Below, piece after piece: positions 55,247 through 64,000 of a stretch of DNA of 64,000 nucleotides. This stretch comes from Akkermansiaceae bacterium. GTDB lineage: Bacteria > Verrucomicrobiota > Verrucomicrobiia > Verrucomicrobiales > Akkermansiaceae. The notes under the pieces are model-generated. The model made no database searches and was not told the origin of the DNA. It saw nothing but the letters and a program-made list of their open reading frames with translations. How positions within the stretch are numbered: position 1 is the first letter of the stretch; each line of letters begins with the position of its first letter. The position numbers and the translations under genes were made by a program. The stretch lies in NCBI GenBank assembly GCA_013041925.1, contig JABDRB010000011.1, forward strand, positions 186,001 through 250,000, read 5' to 3'.

Positions 55247-56701
55247 ATGAACGCATCCATCTTCTTCGCAACCCGTTGTATCCCCCTCCTTGCCACAGCC
55301 ACCCTCGCCACGGCCCAGACCCATCCCGCCGAGCCCACCCACTCTTGGAAAAGCACCGGTGCCGCCGGCATCTCTTTAGCACAAGGCAATGCCGACACCC
55401 TCAGCTACAACCTCAACCTTCTCAGCGTCTATGAACTCGATCACACCGAGGCGAAAATCGGCGCCGACTGGCACTACGCAGAGAACCAAGACGTCCAAAG
55501 CACCGATTCCTTCCGGGCCTTTGGCGAATTCCGTCACCTCCTCAACGATCGATTCTACCTCGGCAGCCAGACATCTTACCTCGTTGATGCTATCGCCGAA
55601 ATCGATTACAGAATCGATCTCGGCGTCGTCGCAGGCTATTACTTTATCAAAAATAATCACAAAAAACTCTCCCTCGAAGCCGGCCCAGGATACGCTTGGC
55701 AAAAGCAGGCGGGTATTCAAAATGACGACGTCACCCTGCGATTAGCCCTGCACTACGAGCACCAACTTGCCCAGCGGTCGAAGCTCTGGTTTTCCAGCAT
55801 TTACACTCCGACCATCGATGACTTCAGCGATTCGCTGGTGACGGTGGAAGCCGGCATCGACACTGACATCAATGACCACTGGGCGATCCGCACAAGCGTG
55901 CGCCACCAATATGTCAGCTCCCCTGCCGCTGGCCGCCAACCCAGCGACACCCTGCTCAGCGTCGGCCTCCGTTACGCCCTCGGCGGCTACCCAGATGCCG
56001 ATACCCCTGAGCGCAGTATCCCGAAAGCATTTGGCGCCCGACCCGAGGCCATCCAAAAAGGCTGGACGAGCACCGCCGCTCTGACTCTCGCCCTGGCACA
56101 GGGAAATGCCGATAGCCTCAACACCCACGCCAGCTATGACGCCAGCCTCCGCAGAGACACGGGAGAATTCTTCTTCTCTGGGAAATTCAGCTACGCTGAG
56201 GCCAACAGCGCACGCAGTGCCGATTCGCTCATCACCCATGCCCAGTTAAACCATTTCCTCGCCAAAAATTCCTACCTCGGAATGAGCGTCGGCTTCCTTC
56301 GTGATAACATTGCCGAGATCGACTACCGCATCACCCCCGCTGTCACCCTCGGTCACTACATGATTAAAAATGACCGTATCACCTTGAGCTTCGAGGCGGG
56401 CCCTGGATTGACCATCGAAAAAGCAGGTGGAATTCAAGACAGCGGCTTCGCCATCGTGGCCGGAGAAAGGTTGGTCTGGGAAATCAATGAGCGCATCAGC
56501 CTGAAACAATCACTCACTGGGCACATCAACCCCTCGGAAACGGACAACTACACCCTCGTCGCAGACGTGCATCTTGATACAGACATCACCGAACATCTCG
56601 CATGGAGGCTCGCCGCCAGCTGGGTCTATGATAACACACCTGCCGTGAACAAGGGCAAAGACGACATCACCCTCTCCTCCGGCATCGCCTTCAAATTCTA
56701 G
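55247..56701 (+). CDS. Outer-membrane DUF481 protein, tandemly duplicated
   Basis: A 484-residue exported protein with signal peptide ending near ATLATAQ. It contains two successive DUF481 (YdiY-like) beta-barrel units of about 220 residues. Matching blocks appear in both: ISLAQGNADTLSYN and LALAQGNADSLNTH; AEIDYRIDLGVVAGYYFIKN and AEIDYRITPAVTLGHYMIKN; LSLEAGPG and LSFEAGPG. It ends with the aromatic IAFKF, typical of outer-membrane proteins. The frame starts at 55181; the ATG at 55247 gives the signal peptide. Single DUF481 barrels are usual, so this is a fused duplication. Role unknown. Confidence 0.8.
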   Translation: MNASIFFATRCIPLLATATLATAQTHPAEPTHSWKSTGAAGISLAQGNADTLSYNLNLLSVYELDHTEAKIGADWHYAENQDVQSTDSFRAFGEFRHLLNDRFYLGSQTSYLVDAIAEIDYRIDLGVVAGYYFIKNNHKKLSLEAGPGYAWQKQAGIQNDDVTLRLALHYEHQLAQRSKLWFSSIYTPTIDDFSDSLVTVEAGIDTDINDHWAIRTSVRHQYVSSPAAGRQPSDTLLSVGLRYALGGYPDADTPERSIPKAFGARPEAIQKGWTSTAALTLALAQGNADSLNTHASYDASLRRDTGEFFFSGKFSYAEANSARSADSLITHAQLNHFLAKNSYLGMSVGFLRDNIAEIDYRITPAVTLGHYMIKNDRITLSFEAGPGLTIEKAGGIQDSGFAIVAGERLVWEINERISLKQSLTGHINPSETDNYTLVADVHLDTDITEHLAWRLAASWVYDNTPAVNKGKDDITLSSGIAFKF

Positions 56702-56770
56702 CCCGTTTCCATCATCGCTTCCCCCATCAAGAGTATTGCCAATACCTCTTGAGGCTGACACCCTTTCCTC

Positions 56771-57523
56771 GTGCCAGAAACCCAAAACTCACAGGGCTAC
56801 GCCCTCTTTGACCTCGATCAAACGCTGATCCCATGGGATACCCAGTTATTGTTTTGCAACTTCGTGCTCAAACGCATGCCGTTGCGCCGACTTTACTTGC
56901 TTGCCTTCCTCCCCCTCCTGCCACTTGCCAAGCTCATTGGCACCGAAAACATGAAGCGTGCCTTCCTCAACTACCTCTGGGGGCTCACCCGCTATGAACT
57001 CGACGCGCTGGCTGAGGAATTCGTCGACAAAATCTTCCCCAGCACCTTTTACCGCGAAATGCTCGACGTCCTTGATGAGCAAAAACAACGCGGCCGCACC
57101 ACCATCCTCAGCTCCGCCAGCCCAGATATCTGGGTCAGGCCAATTGCTGAAAAACTCGGCTTCGACCACGCCTTCGGAACTTCTGTTGAAATCGACGACC
57201 ACATCCGACTCTTTCCTAAAATCATCGGGGGCAATAATAAAGGGGCCAACAAACTCCGAAAAATGAAACACGTCCTCCCCGATGGCTTTGACCCCAGGTC
57301 TGGCGACACGCTGCCAAACAGCCACGCCTTCTCCGATAGCCATGCCGACCTCCCCATGCTGCTCATCTGCAAAAATGCCAGCTGTGTCCACCCGACGGAA
57401 CCACTCAAAAAAGAGGGGACGCTACACGGTTGGCACACCTACACACCCGCCCGCCCGACACAAGGAAAACGCCAATTCGCGATCGCCTGCTTAAAGCAGG
57501 CACTGGGCATCTATCAGCCTTGA
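56771..57523 (+). CDS. HAD-superfamily subfamily IB phosphatase
   Basis: A 250-residue cytoplasmic hydrolase. Motif I is FDLDQTLIPWD, motif II ILSSAS, motif III a lysine in the GANKLRKM region, and motif IV FSDSHADLPML. The cap is inserted between motifs I and II, as in the SerB-like IB group. Family members dephosphorylate small metabolites such as phosphoserine or lysophospholipids. Start is GTG at 56771, 70 bases after the DUF481 gene, without a Shine-Dalgarno motif. Substrate unknown. Confidence 0.85.
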   Translation: MPETQNSQGYALFDLDQTLIPWDTQLLFCNFVLKRMPLRRLYLLAFLPLLPLAKLIGTENMKRAFLNYLWGLTRYELDALAEEFVDKIFPSTFYREMLDVLDEQKQRGRTTILSSASPDIWVRPIAEKLGFDHAFGTSVEIDDHIRLFPKIIGGNNKGANKLRKMKHVLPDGFDPRSGDTLPNSHAFSDSHADLPMLLICKNASCVHPTEPLKKEGTLHGWHTYTPARPTQGKRQFAIACLKQALGIYQP

Positions 57524-57567
57524 TTTAGGGACCTCAAAAAAAATTTGAGAAAAATCACCTTCGTTAC

Positions 57568-57596
57568 TTGACAGCACCCATCTATATGACATTTTG
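57568..57596 (+). promoter_or_regulatory. Possible promoter of the carbonic anhydrase gene
   Basis: A perfect TTGACA is followed 17 bases later by ATTTTG, a poor -10. The region is AT-rich and lies about 80 bases upstream of the ATG at 57676. The -35 is strong, the -10 uncertain. Confidence 0.3.
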
Positions 57597-57675
57597 TCGA
57601 CATCAATACATGAAATCAATTACATGTATTTTGTGTCACCAATGAAATATTAACAATCCTCATCAAACCACTAAA

Positions 57676-58365
57676 ATGAAATTATCCACACTACTAATCA
57701 GTTCAGCGCTCCTCGGCCTATCGTCTATGGCATCCGCTCAAACTACCGCCGATCAGCAAAAAGCGATGACTCCAGATGGCGTTCTTGCCTACCTCATGGC
57801 TGGGAATAAGCGATTCGCTGAAAACAAGCTCACGCCTAAAAACGTTCCTGAGCGTATTGCCCAAACCTCCAAAGGCCAGTTTCCAAAGGCCGTCATCCTA
57901 TCATGCCTCGACTCCCGCGTTCCTGTGGAGAAAGTATTCGACCAAGGTATCGGTGACATTTTTGTCGGTCGTGTCGCTGGAAATGTCGAGAACGTGGACC
58001 AACTTGGGTCGATGGAGTTCGCGACCAAGCTGGCAGGTTCGAAGGTCGTCATGGTTCTTGGCCACACCGCCTGTGGTGCCGTTAAAGGTGCTTGTGACGG
58101 AGCTAAAATGGGTAATCTTACCGCGCTTCTTAGCAAGATAGAACCTGCCGTCAAAGCCGTCGATGGATACAAGCCAGAAGAGCGTAATTCAAAGAATATT
58201 GAGTTCGTCAATAAGGTGGTCAACCAGAACGTCCATCAGACTGTAGCAGACATCCGCAAGCGGAGCGAAATCCTGGCACAACTTGAGAAAGAAGGAAAAA
58301 TCAAGATTGTAGGCGGCGTTTACGACCTCAAGACAGGAAAAGTAACCCTACTTGATACCAAATAA
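57676..58365 (+). CDS. Periplasmic beta-carbonic anhydrase
   Basis: Zinc enzyme that interconverts CO2 and bicarbonate. A signal peptide (MKLSTLLISSALLGLSSMASA) places it in the periplasm, unlike the usual cytoplasmic beta class. Zinc ligands Cys77, His130 and Cys133 (SCLDSR; GHTACGAV) and the catalytic Asp79-Arg81 dyad are intact; 229 residues. The leader is AT-rich with a TTGACA, and a strong terminator follows, so it is a single-gene unit. The porin gene begins about 195 bases after its stop. Codon use is less C-rich at third positions than in most of the window. Confidence 0.92.
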   Translation: MKLSTLLISSALLGLSSMASAQTTADQQKAMTPDGVLAYLMAGNKRFAENKLTPKNVPERIAQTSKGQFPKAVILSCLDSRVPVEKVFDQGIGDIFVGRVAGNVENVDQLGSMEFATKLAGSKVVMVLGHTACGAVKGACDGAKMGNLTALLSKIEPAVKAVDGYKPEERNSKNIEFVNKVVNQNVHQTVADIRKRSEILAQLEKEGKIKIVGGVYDLKTGKVTLLDTK

Positions 58366-58393
58366 TCACCATCTAGTCAGTTTCTTGTTGCTG

Positions 58394-58428
58394 AGCCACC
58401 TCTCGATCAAATGAGAGGTGGCTATTTT
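58394..58428 (+). terminator. Rho-independent terminator after the carbonic anhydrase
   Basis: An 11-bp perfect stem (AGCCACCTCTC with GAGAGGTGGCT), an 8-base loop and ATTTT just after it, 29 bases past the stop codon at 58365. Confidence 0.85.
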
Positions 58429-58560
58429 GGTGTCTGAAGACTGTGACGAAATTGTCGCCTAATCTCTTTCTTTACATTGCGAATTATTTGTTTATTTGCA
58501 CTTGTGAACAGTCTCCGCTGCTTTTTCCGGCAGAGATCAATTCGCCCACTACAAAATCAT

Positions 58561-59802
58561 ATGACTATGACTAAGACAAACAAACTGACAACCGCTGCCA
58601 CAATGGCTGCTTTCGCAATTGCACTCCCTGCAACAGCCGGAACTGATCCTATCGTGGCACCTCCTGCACCATCCAATGGCGACTGGTGTAAATCACTTAA
58701 ATCCATTGGTAAAGTCTACTCTAACAAAAACTCCGCTTTCATCCAGGAAGTAAAGTTCTTTGGCCGTTTCCATTACCAGTATGCTTACGTCGATGGTAAC
58801 GACATCGATGGCAATAGCTTTGATGAGGACTTTGATTCTGTCCGCCGTTTTCGCCTTGGAGCGCAAATCAAGTTCTTGAACGGCTTCACTCTGATGGGCC
58901 GCGCGAACGTTGCTGCCGACTCAAAGCACAGCGGCGGCGAGAGAGATTGGGGTTTCCAAGACTGGGACGAACTGAAACTTTCCTACACCAAGAAAGGCGT
59001 TGCAGGCTTTGACGCACTTAGCGCCTCATACGGTCGTCACAAGATCGGCGTTGGTCAAGAAGCTCGTATGTCCTCGAAGAAAATCAAAACTGTTGAGCGC
59101 ACCGCCATGTCCAACAAGATTTTCAGCAACCGCTACACTGGCTTCTTACTCAGTGCTGAAAAAGGAAACTGGAACGGCACCATTGGATACCTCAGTCTTG
59201 ATGCCACCGATGCTATTGGCAACTGGAGCCACGGAAATGCTCTTTACCTGCTCTCTGAGCACGAGCTTTCCTGCGGAACACTCTCATTTGACCTCTTCTA
59301 TAACTTGGATGCAGATGCATCAGGTGATGATGAAGTAGGCGTTGGCTACGAGTGGGCAGCTAGTGCTTCATACGTGACCGACATCGGAAGCTGGAACCTT
59401 CTTACCCAGGTCGTCTACGGTGACAATGGAGACACAAGTTACCAAGGCGCCACGAAAAAGAGCCAAACCGGCCACTTCTGGGGTGTAATCATTGAGCCAT
59501 CAACCTTCATCATCGAAGACAAGCTCGAGTTTGTAGCGCGCTATGCCTACCAGGGCTCTAGTGAAGACGAAGGTATTCGGACTAACAGCCGTTACACACG
59601 CGCCAACCATGGAGGTGATGTCAACAGTGGCCGCGGTGATGCACACCACAGCCTCTACGCTGGCTTGAACTACTATCTCTGCGATCACAACGCCAAGTTC
59701 ATGGTCGGCGTTGAGTATGAAACCCTCGACACACCCAACGCTGGCACTCAGGAAGATGCTGATGCCACCACACTCTGGGCGGCTTATCGCATGTATTTCT
59801 AA
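58561..59802 (+). CDS. Outer-membrane porin-like beta-barrel protein
   Basis: A 413-residue exported protein (signal peptide TTAATMAAFAIALPATAG from the ATG at 58561). The mature sequence has alternating short strands ending in aromatics (FFGRFHYQYAYVDG, RRFRLGAQIKFL, WNGTIGYLSL, LYAGLNYYL) and ends in AAYRMYF, the C-terminal phenylalanine signature recognised by the BAM machinery. It resembles the phosphate-selective porin O/P group; the solute is unknown. Codon use is like that of the carbonic anhydrase just upstream. A terminator follows. Confidence 0.75.
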   Translation: MTMTKTNKLTTAATMAAFAIALPATAGTDPIVAPPAPSNGDWCKSLKSIGKVYSNKNSAFIQEVKFFGRFHYQYAYVDGNDIDGNSFDEDFDSVRRFRLGAQIKFLNGFTLMGRANVAADSKHSGGERDWGFQDWDELKLSYTKKGVAGFDALSASYGRHKIGVGQEARMSSKKIKTVERTAMSNKIFSNRYTGFLLSAEKGNWNGTIGYLSLDATDAIGNWSHGNALYLLSEHELSCGTLSFDLFYNLDADASGDDEVGVGYEWAASASYVTDIGSWNLLTQVVYGDNGDTSYQGATKKSQTGHFWGVIIEPSTFIIEDKLEFVARYAYQGSSEDEGIRTNSRYTRANHGGDVNSGRGDAHHSLYAGLNYYLCDHNAKFMVGVEYETLDTPNAGTQEDADATTLWAAYRMYF

Positions 59803-59841
59803 GGAAATACGAAGCCTATACTTCAAATACCTAATAACCTC

Positions 59842-59871
59842 AGGGCGCGGCTACGGCTGCGCCCTTTTTTT
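59842..59871 (+). terminator. Rho-independent terminator after the porin gene
   Basis: The stem AGGGCGC/GCGCCCT and loop of about 10 bases are followed by seven T, 40 bases after the stop at 59802. It overlaps the 3' end of queG on the other strand. Confidence 0.8.
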
Positions 59872-60879
59872 GATCTCTGCAACCGCCCAGTTTGCATGCT
59901 CGGCAATCAATGGATCCTCATCCTCAGCCGCGCGCTCCAAGGCCGGCAGGTCATTGGCCTTCCCCACATTACCCAAGGCGACACAAACATTTCTCAGAAA
60001 ACGATTACGCTTAATCCGCTTAATTGGGGACTTGGCAAAGAGCTTCCTGAACCCGTCGTCATCGAGTTCAAGAAAATCTCGCAGTTGCTTTTGGAAAACC
60101 GACTGCCGCGCGTGAAACCTCGTCTCTCGGCTCAGCTTCGCAAAGCGATTCCACGGACACACGTCCAAGCAGGTGTCGCAGCCATAAATCCGATCACCGA
60201 TCTGTTTCCGGAACTCCACCGGGATCGCGCCCTGATGCTCGATCGTCAGGTAGGAAATACACCGCCGCGCGTCGACGCGATGCGGCGCGGTGATGGCATC
60301 GGTCGGGCAGGCCGTAATACATCGTGTACACTTTCCGCAGTGATCACCAAACGGGCTGTCTGGTGGAAGGTCGAGCGTGGTGATCAGCTCCGCGAGAAAA
60401 AACCACGTCCCCATGCCCTTGTGAATCTGGACACAGGATTTCCCATTCCAACCGAGCCCGGAATCGGTGGCAAAATCACGCTCTAACACAGGACCTGTAT
60501 CGGTGTAGAACCGCTGCTTTCCACCCAGCGCCTCCATCGCTAGGTTCATCTCCTTGAGTTTATCCTCGATGATATCATGGTAGTCGTCATTCCACGCATA
60601 ACGCGCAATCCGATAATCCACATCAGGATCCTCTGCCCCGGGAAAATAATTAAACGCAAGACTCACCACCGAGAACGCACCGTCCACGACAAGTGCTGGG
60701 TCGGTTCGCCGATCGACGTTGCGCTCCAGCCATTTCATGTCACCCGCGCAGCCATCGTTGATCCACTGCCGGTAGAGCTCGGCGTGCGATGCCACCTTCG
60801 CCCGCGATACTCGGCAATCATCAAAGCCCAGCTGACGCGCCATATACTGGATGTTCTGTTTTATAATTCCTCGATCCAT
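59851..60879 (-). CDS. queG: Epoxyqueuosine reductase
   Basis: Last step of queuosine synthesis: reduces the epoxide of epoxyqueuosine in tRNA using cobalamin and two [4Fe-4S] clusters. Cluster motifs CGKCTRCITACPTDAI and GCDTCLDVCPWN, with the outlying cysteines, are intact, and a C-terminal HEAT-like segment (LRNVCVALGNVGKANDLP) is present. The frame opens with TTG at 60909; the ATG at 60879 (342 residues) is chosen. It lies 58 bases after the HrpA-type helicase stop on the same strand. No other que gene is nearby. Confidence 0.92.
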   Translation of the reverse strand: MDRGIIKQNIQYMARQLGFDDCRVSRAKVASHAELYRQWINDGCAGDMKWLERNVDRRTDPALVVDGAFSVVSLAFNYFPGAEDPDVDYRIARYAWNDDYHDIIEDKLKEMNLAMEALGGKQRFYTDTGPVLERDFATDSGLGWNGKSCVQIHKGMGTWFFLAELITTLDLPPDSPFGDHCGKCTRCITACPTDAITAPHRVDARRCISYLTIEHQGAIPVEFRKQIGDRIYGCDTCLDVCPWNRFAKLSRETRFHARQSVFQKQLRDFLELDDDGFRKLFAKSPIKRIKRNRFLRNVCVALGNVGKANDLPALERAAEDEDPLIAEHANWAVAEIKKRAQP

Positions 60880-60937
60880 GGATGACACCCCATTTTTATA
60901 CTGCTCCAACGCTTTGCTCTCAAGGCATTATGCAGCC

Positions 60938-63900
60938 TCACCCGTGGATGTCGAGATCCTCTATCATCGATGCCACCCGCTTCTCGGACACCTTAACCTT
61001 GCGGGGGAAACTCGGTGCAAACTCGGCGACACGCCACTCCATCATCAACCAACCGATCGACCAAAGCGCTACTTGTTCAGGTGCCTTTTTCCATGCGCCA
61101 AACCATCGATTCCACTGCTGTTGCACACGCTCACGCTTTTCGTCATCCTTCACCAGCGGCAGACTCGCCAGCCTCTTCAATCGCTCTTCCATCGCTAAAA
61201 AGTACCTCCCGTAATCAGACATCCTTTGATAACCTGCACGCCAGACAAAACCCGACCCCAGTAACCACTCGATTTCTTCCGCAAGATCTTCCGCGACCAC
61301 GTGCAGGTGGCGGTCGCCCCGGTTGTCTTCCACCCAGTCGGATACCCGTCGATAGCTCTCAACCATCGTATCAAATCCTTCGGCGACTCGACTGGCGCAT
61401 GCGTAGATCTCACCTTTTCCCTCGGTCGATGCCGTGGCAAAATCTTCTGCATTGCGTGGCAGCACCCGACCCATCGCCCCCTCACACGCGACCCGTAACA
61501 TATCCACCATCACATCACCCGTGCCCGCATCCATCACCGGCACCATCATCTTCCCCATCATCCCGATGGGAAACTTGCGCCGCACGTAGTCGACTTGGCT
61601 CGCTTGATCGATCTGAAATAATCTCACACACCCGGCACGGTGGCTTTCATCGGCTTCGGCTCGATCCAGGAACGCGCGCATCCCAACGGTTTTCCCCTCG
61701 TCCACCAAGGCCGGAAACACCCCGTCGTCCGTCACCTCTGGGACATCACCAAAGTCCCACCCCTCACCCCCCGTCATCTCCCACGCTTCGTTGACACGGA
61801 TTTCGCGACGCTCCCGCATCAACCCAGTGAGTTTCTTTCTGATCTCCGCCACATCTTCCCCCATATCAAGCTCGTCCTCAGAATCACTCCAGACTCTCAC
61901 CTTCGGCCGTAAACTATCGGGTAAACGACTCTCATCAAACATCCCAACATCAATCACATGACCACTGCGACGCGATAAAAAATCAGCCAACTCGATGAGG
62001 ATATCGCGCGATGGCTCCCAGCCGTCCCATTCCTCAACAAAGACCTGCGCGGCCTCCCGACCCGGCGAGCACACCTGCCGCTGACTTTTTGGCAACGATC
62101 GGATCAATAAATAGACGCGTTCTTCAAGCAGCCCTAGCACACCCCAACCAACGAGATGATCAGGAAATTCAACCACCTCATCCATGCCAATTTCAAACAC
62201 AACACCATCGGCCCGTTCACCCGGCGCCTCAGTGTAGCTGACGTCATAACTCTTCTCACCACTCCAGACCACATCTGGGAAGGCCGCTAAATCATCGATC
62301 TCACCCCAAACACAATCGCCCACCGTCACCATCAAACGCTTTTCATGATCACCCGTCGTGCGCCACTTCTGAAAGGCCTTGGCCGTGCAGATCTCCACCG
62401 GAATTCGATCATAGAAAAAATCATACACCGCCTCCTCCGACCACAGACCACCGCCGCGCCGAAGTTTGTGCTCAGCACCCTCAACCTCATCACGCACCTC
62501 ATCGAGCCGATCCAAAAATTCCCCACGTGTCCGCAGCCCTCCTCCTAACACCGCCTCGCGCACAAACACCTCATGCGCCTCCACCGGGTTGACCCGACCG
62601 TAGAATACCTTGCGACCATCAACGATCGTTAACCCACCGCAAAGCACCGTCTCCTTGCCATACACCGACCCCTGATGCTCGTCCCAGTGTGGTGAGTGAT
62701 ATCGGTGACGACACATGTGCGGCACCAGCTCCTCAACCCATCGCACATCAATCACCGCCACCTTGCGTGCCCAAACACGTGAGGTCTCAACCAACTCATA
62801 CCCCAACAACCACTCGGGTTTCTTTTTTCCAAATAAACCAGAGCCTGGAAAAATAGCAAACTCGCGACCACCGGTGCTCCGATACGCCCGTTTCTCTTTA
62901 TCCCAGAAACCAAACTGCATCGGCATGCCCGCCATCAATGACTTATGCATCTCCCCTTCATCACCCCACTGACTCCGCTCGGAGGAAAGAGCTTGCGTCT
63001 TTACCTTTAACGTATCACGCACAAGCCGACCCAACTCGGAGACGATCTGATCCCACTCCATCACCCTGCGGAAACTCAGGTAGTTCTGTTTACAATATTT
63101 CCGAAGCTGGTTGCGCTTGAATCGCCTCCTCTCTCGGAACGTTCCTACCGCCGACCAGATATGCAGCAAGGTGAGGAAATCCGACTCGTCATCGGTGAAT
63201 TTTTTGTGTGCGGTGTCTGCCTCGGCCTGTTTTTCCTGTGGTCGTTCGCGCACGTCCATCACACTCATCCCACCCACCATCACCATCACAGGGTCGAGCA
63301 CATTCCGCTGTGATGCCTCGATCAGCATCCTCCCTAACCGCGGGTCAAGCGGGAGCCGTGCCAGCTTGCGCCCGATCTCCGTGAGGTGCCCCGTTTTCTC
63401 CATGGCACCGACTTCTTCCAACGTCCTATGCCCCTCGCTGATGGCTTTTGCCGATGGTGGACTCAAAAAGGGAAACTCGCGCACGTCGGGGAGATTCAAG
63501 GATTTCATCCGTAAGATCACCCCAGCAAGCGAGCTGCGCCGGATTTCTGGGTCGGTGTATTCCTCGGAAAGATCATGATCTTCTTCGCTATACAGCCGGA
63601 CGCAGACACCATCACTGACACGCCCGCATCGGCCACGTCGCTGGCGCGCACTCGCTTGGCTGATCTGCTCGACCTGCAATCTCTGAATCTGGCGCGCAGG
63701 ATTCCATCGGCTCACTCGCGCCAGACCGCTGTCGATGACATACACCATCCCTGGAATGGTCACCGAGGTCTCCGCAACATTCGTCGCCAACACCACACGC
63801 CTGTTTGGGCCGCCTGTCCTGAAAACCCTTTCCTGCTCATCCAGCCCGAGCCGAGCAAACAAGGGCAGGATTTCTGTCCGATTAAAATCACGCCCCTCCA

Positions 63901-64000
63901 GGACATCCGCGCATTCCCGGATCTCCCGCTCACCAGGAAGAAAGATCAATACATCACCCGACGCATCGATGTCAGAAACCCACTCGACCGCACGGGCTAC
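60938..64000 (-). CDS. hrpA: HrpA-type DEAH RNA helicase, 5' end beyond the window
   Basis: The C-terminal 1,020 residues of a DEAH-box ATP-dependent helicase; the frame is open to 64000, so the first RecA domain is missing from view. Seen are motif IV (VLIFLPGEREI), motif V (VVLATNVAETSVTIPG) and VI (QRRGRCGRVSDGVC), the winged-helix/ratchet region, and a long C-terminus with the DUF3418-like layout (ALGGGLRTRGEF-type segment, then QVDYVRRKFPIG-type). HrpA processes mRNA and rescues stalled ribosomes in E. coli. Likely the upstream gene of an operon with queG. Confidence 0.85.
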   Translation of the reverse strand, partial: VARAVEWVSDIDASGDVLIFLPGEREIRECADVLEGRDFNRTEILPLFARLGLDEQERVFRTGGPNRRVVLATNVAETSVTIPGMVYVIDSGLARVSRWNPARQIQRLQVEQISQASARQRRGRCGRVSDGVCVRLYSEEDHDLSEEYTDPEIRRSSLAGVILRMKSLNLPDVREFPFLSPPSAKAISEGHRTLEEVGAMEKTGHLTEIGRKLARLPLDPRLGRMLIEASQRNVLDPVMVMVGGMSVMDVRERPQEKQAEADTAHKKFTDDESDFLTLLHIWSAVGTFRERRRFKRNQLRKYCKQNYLSFRRVMEWDQIVSELGRLVRDTLKVKTQALSSERSQWGDEGEMHKSLMAGMPMQFGFWDKEKRAYRSTGGREFAIFPGSGLFGKKKPEWLLGYELVETSRVWARKVAVIDVRWVEELVPHMCRHRYHSPHWDEHQGSVYGKETVLCGGLTIVDGRKVFYGRVNPVEAHEVFVREAVLGGGLRTRGEFLDRLDEVRDEVEGAEHKLRRGGGLWSEEAVYDFFYDRIPVEICTAKAFQKWRTTGDHEKRLMVTVGDCVWGEIDDLAAFPDVVWSGEKSYDVSYTEAPGERADGVVFEIGMDEVVEFPDHLVGWGVLGLLEERVYLLIRSLPKSQRQVCSPGREAAQVFVEEWDGWEPSRDILIELADFLSRRSGHVIDVGMFDESRLPDSLRPKVRVWSDSEDELDMGEDVAEIRKKLTGLMRERREIRVNEAWEMTGGEGWDFGDVPEVTDDGVFPALVDEGKTVGMRAFLDRAEADESHRAGCVRLFQIDQASQVDYVRRKFPIGMMGKMMVPVMDAGTGDVMVDMLRVACEGAMGRVLPRNAEDFATASTEGKGEIYACASRVAEGFDTMVESYRRVSDWVEDNRGDRHLHVVAEDLAEEIEWLLGSGFVWRAGYQRMSDYGRYFLAMEERLKRLASLPLVKDDEKRERVQQQWNRWFGAWKKAPEQVALWSIGWLMMEWRVAEFAPSFPRKVKVSEKRVASMIEDLDIHG

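Overview
The window looks like part of a chromosome from a Gram-negative, probably marine member of the Verrucomicrobiota (Verrucomicrobiales/Akkermansiaceae-like). That placement is inferred from gene content: Tat-exported Gfo/Idh/MocA oxidoreductases, a sulfatase, DUF1080, ThuA and SGNH proteins, a tandem ABC protein of ModF type, and C-rich, moderately high-GC coding sequence. No rRNA, tRNA, CRISPR array, prophage or intact insertion sequence was found. Most of the clear start codons I inspected lack a Shine-Dalgarno motif and instead follow pyrimidine-rich or CA-rich leaders.

Layout. 0-6 kb: cut-off secreted protein, fatty acid desaturase, TruC, DUF3516 RNA helicase and sulfatase, the last four in one tight co-directional run. 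6-9 kb: an ATP-grasp ligase followed by an M20 amidohydrolase (two-gene operon). 9-18 kb: three Tat-exported Gfo/Idh/MocA proteins, PhnA with a terminator in its leader, an orphan AbrB-type regulator, a HEAT-like protein and a large duplicated sialate-O-acetylesterase-like protein. 18-26 kb: M3 oligopeptidase, a uracil-DNA glycosylase without most Fe-S ligands, an HtrA-type protease, entericidin-like lipoprotein, RseP-type protease, TrmL and a small membrane protein. 26-34 kb: uppS, an NtrC-type activator without a DNA-binding domain, DUF1080, a LamG protein, MeaB, a delta-9-type desaturase and small secreted proteins.

34-43 kb: RlmD/TrmA-type methyltransferase, SGNH esterase, ThuA, a 5' remnant of dinB, a calcineurin-like phosphatase, then a beta-propeller / Tat FAD enzyme / membrane protein cluster and an FHA protein. 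43-52 kb: lipoyl-transfer enzyme with Kbl, a ParA plus roadblock-like pair, a degenerate DUF255 lipoprotein, a coiled-coil protein, hisB and hisH. 52-64 kb: IlvC, ModF-like ATPase, duplicated DUF481 outer-membrane protein, HAD phosphatase, periplasmic carbonic anhydrase, porin, QueG and an HrpA-type helicase running off the right edge.

Functional themes are envelope quality control (HtrA, RseP), lipid and isoprenoid supply (desaturases, UppS), RNA modification (TruC, TrmL, RlmD-like, QueG), and extracytoplasmic degradation of sulfated or acetylated glycans. No single large undescribed system stands out. The most interesting candidates are the ATP-grasp/M20 pair, the glycosylase lacking Fe-S ligands, the ParA/roadblock-like pair, the possible phnA attenuator, and several proteins that keep a fold but have lost part of the catalytic or DNA-binding machinery.
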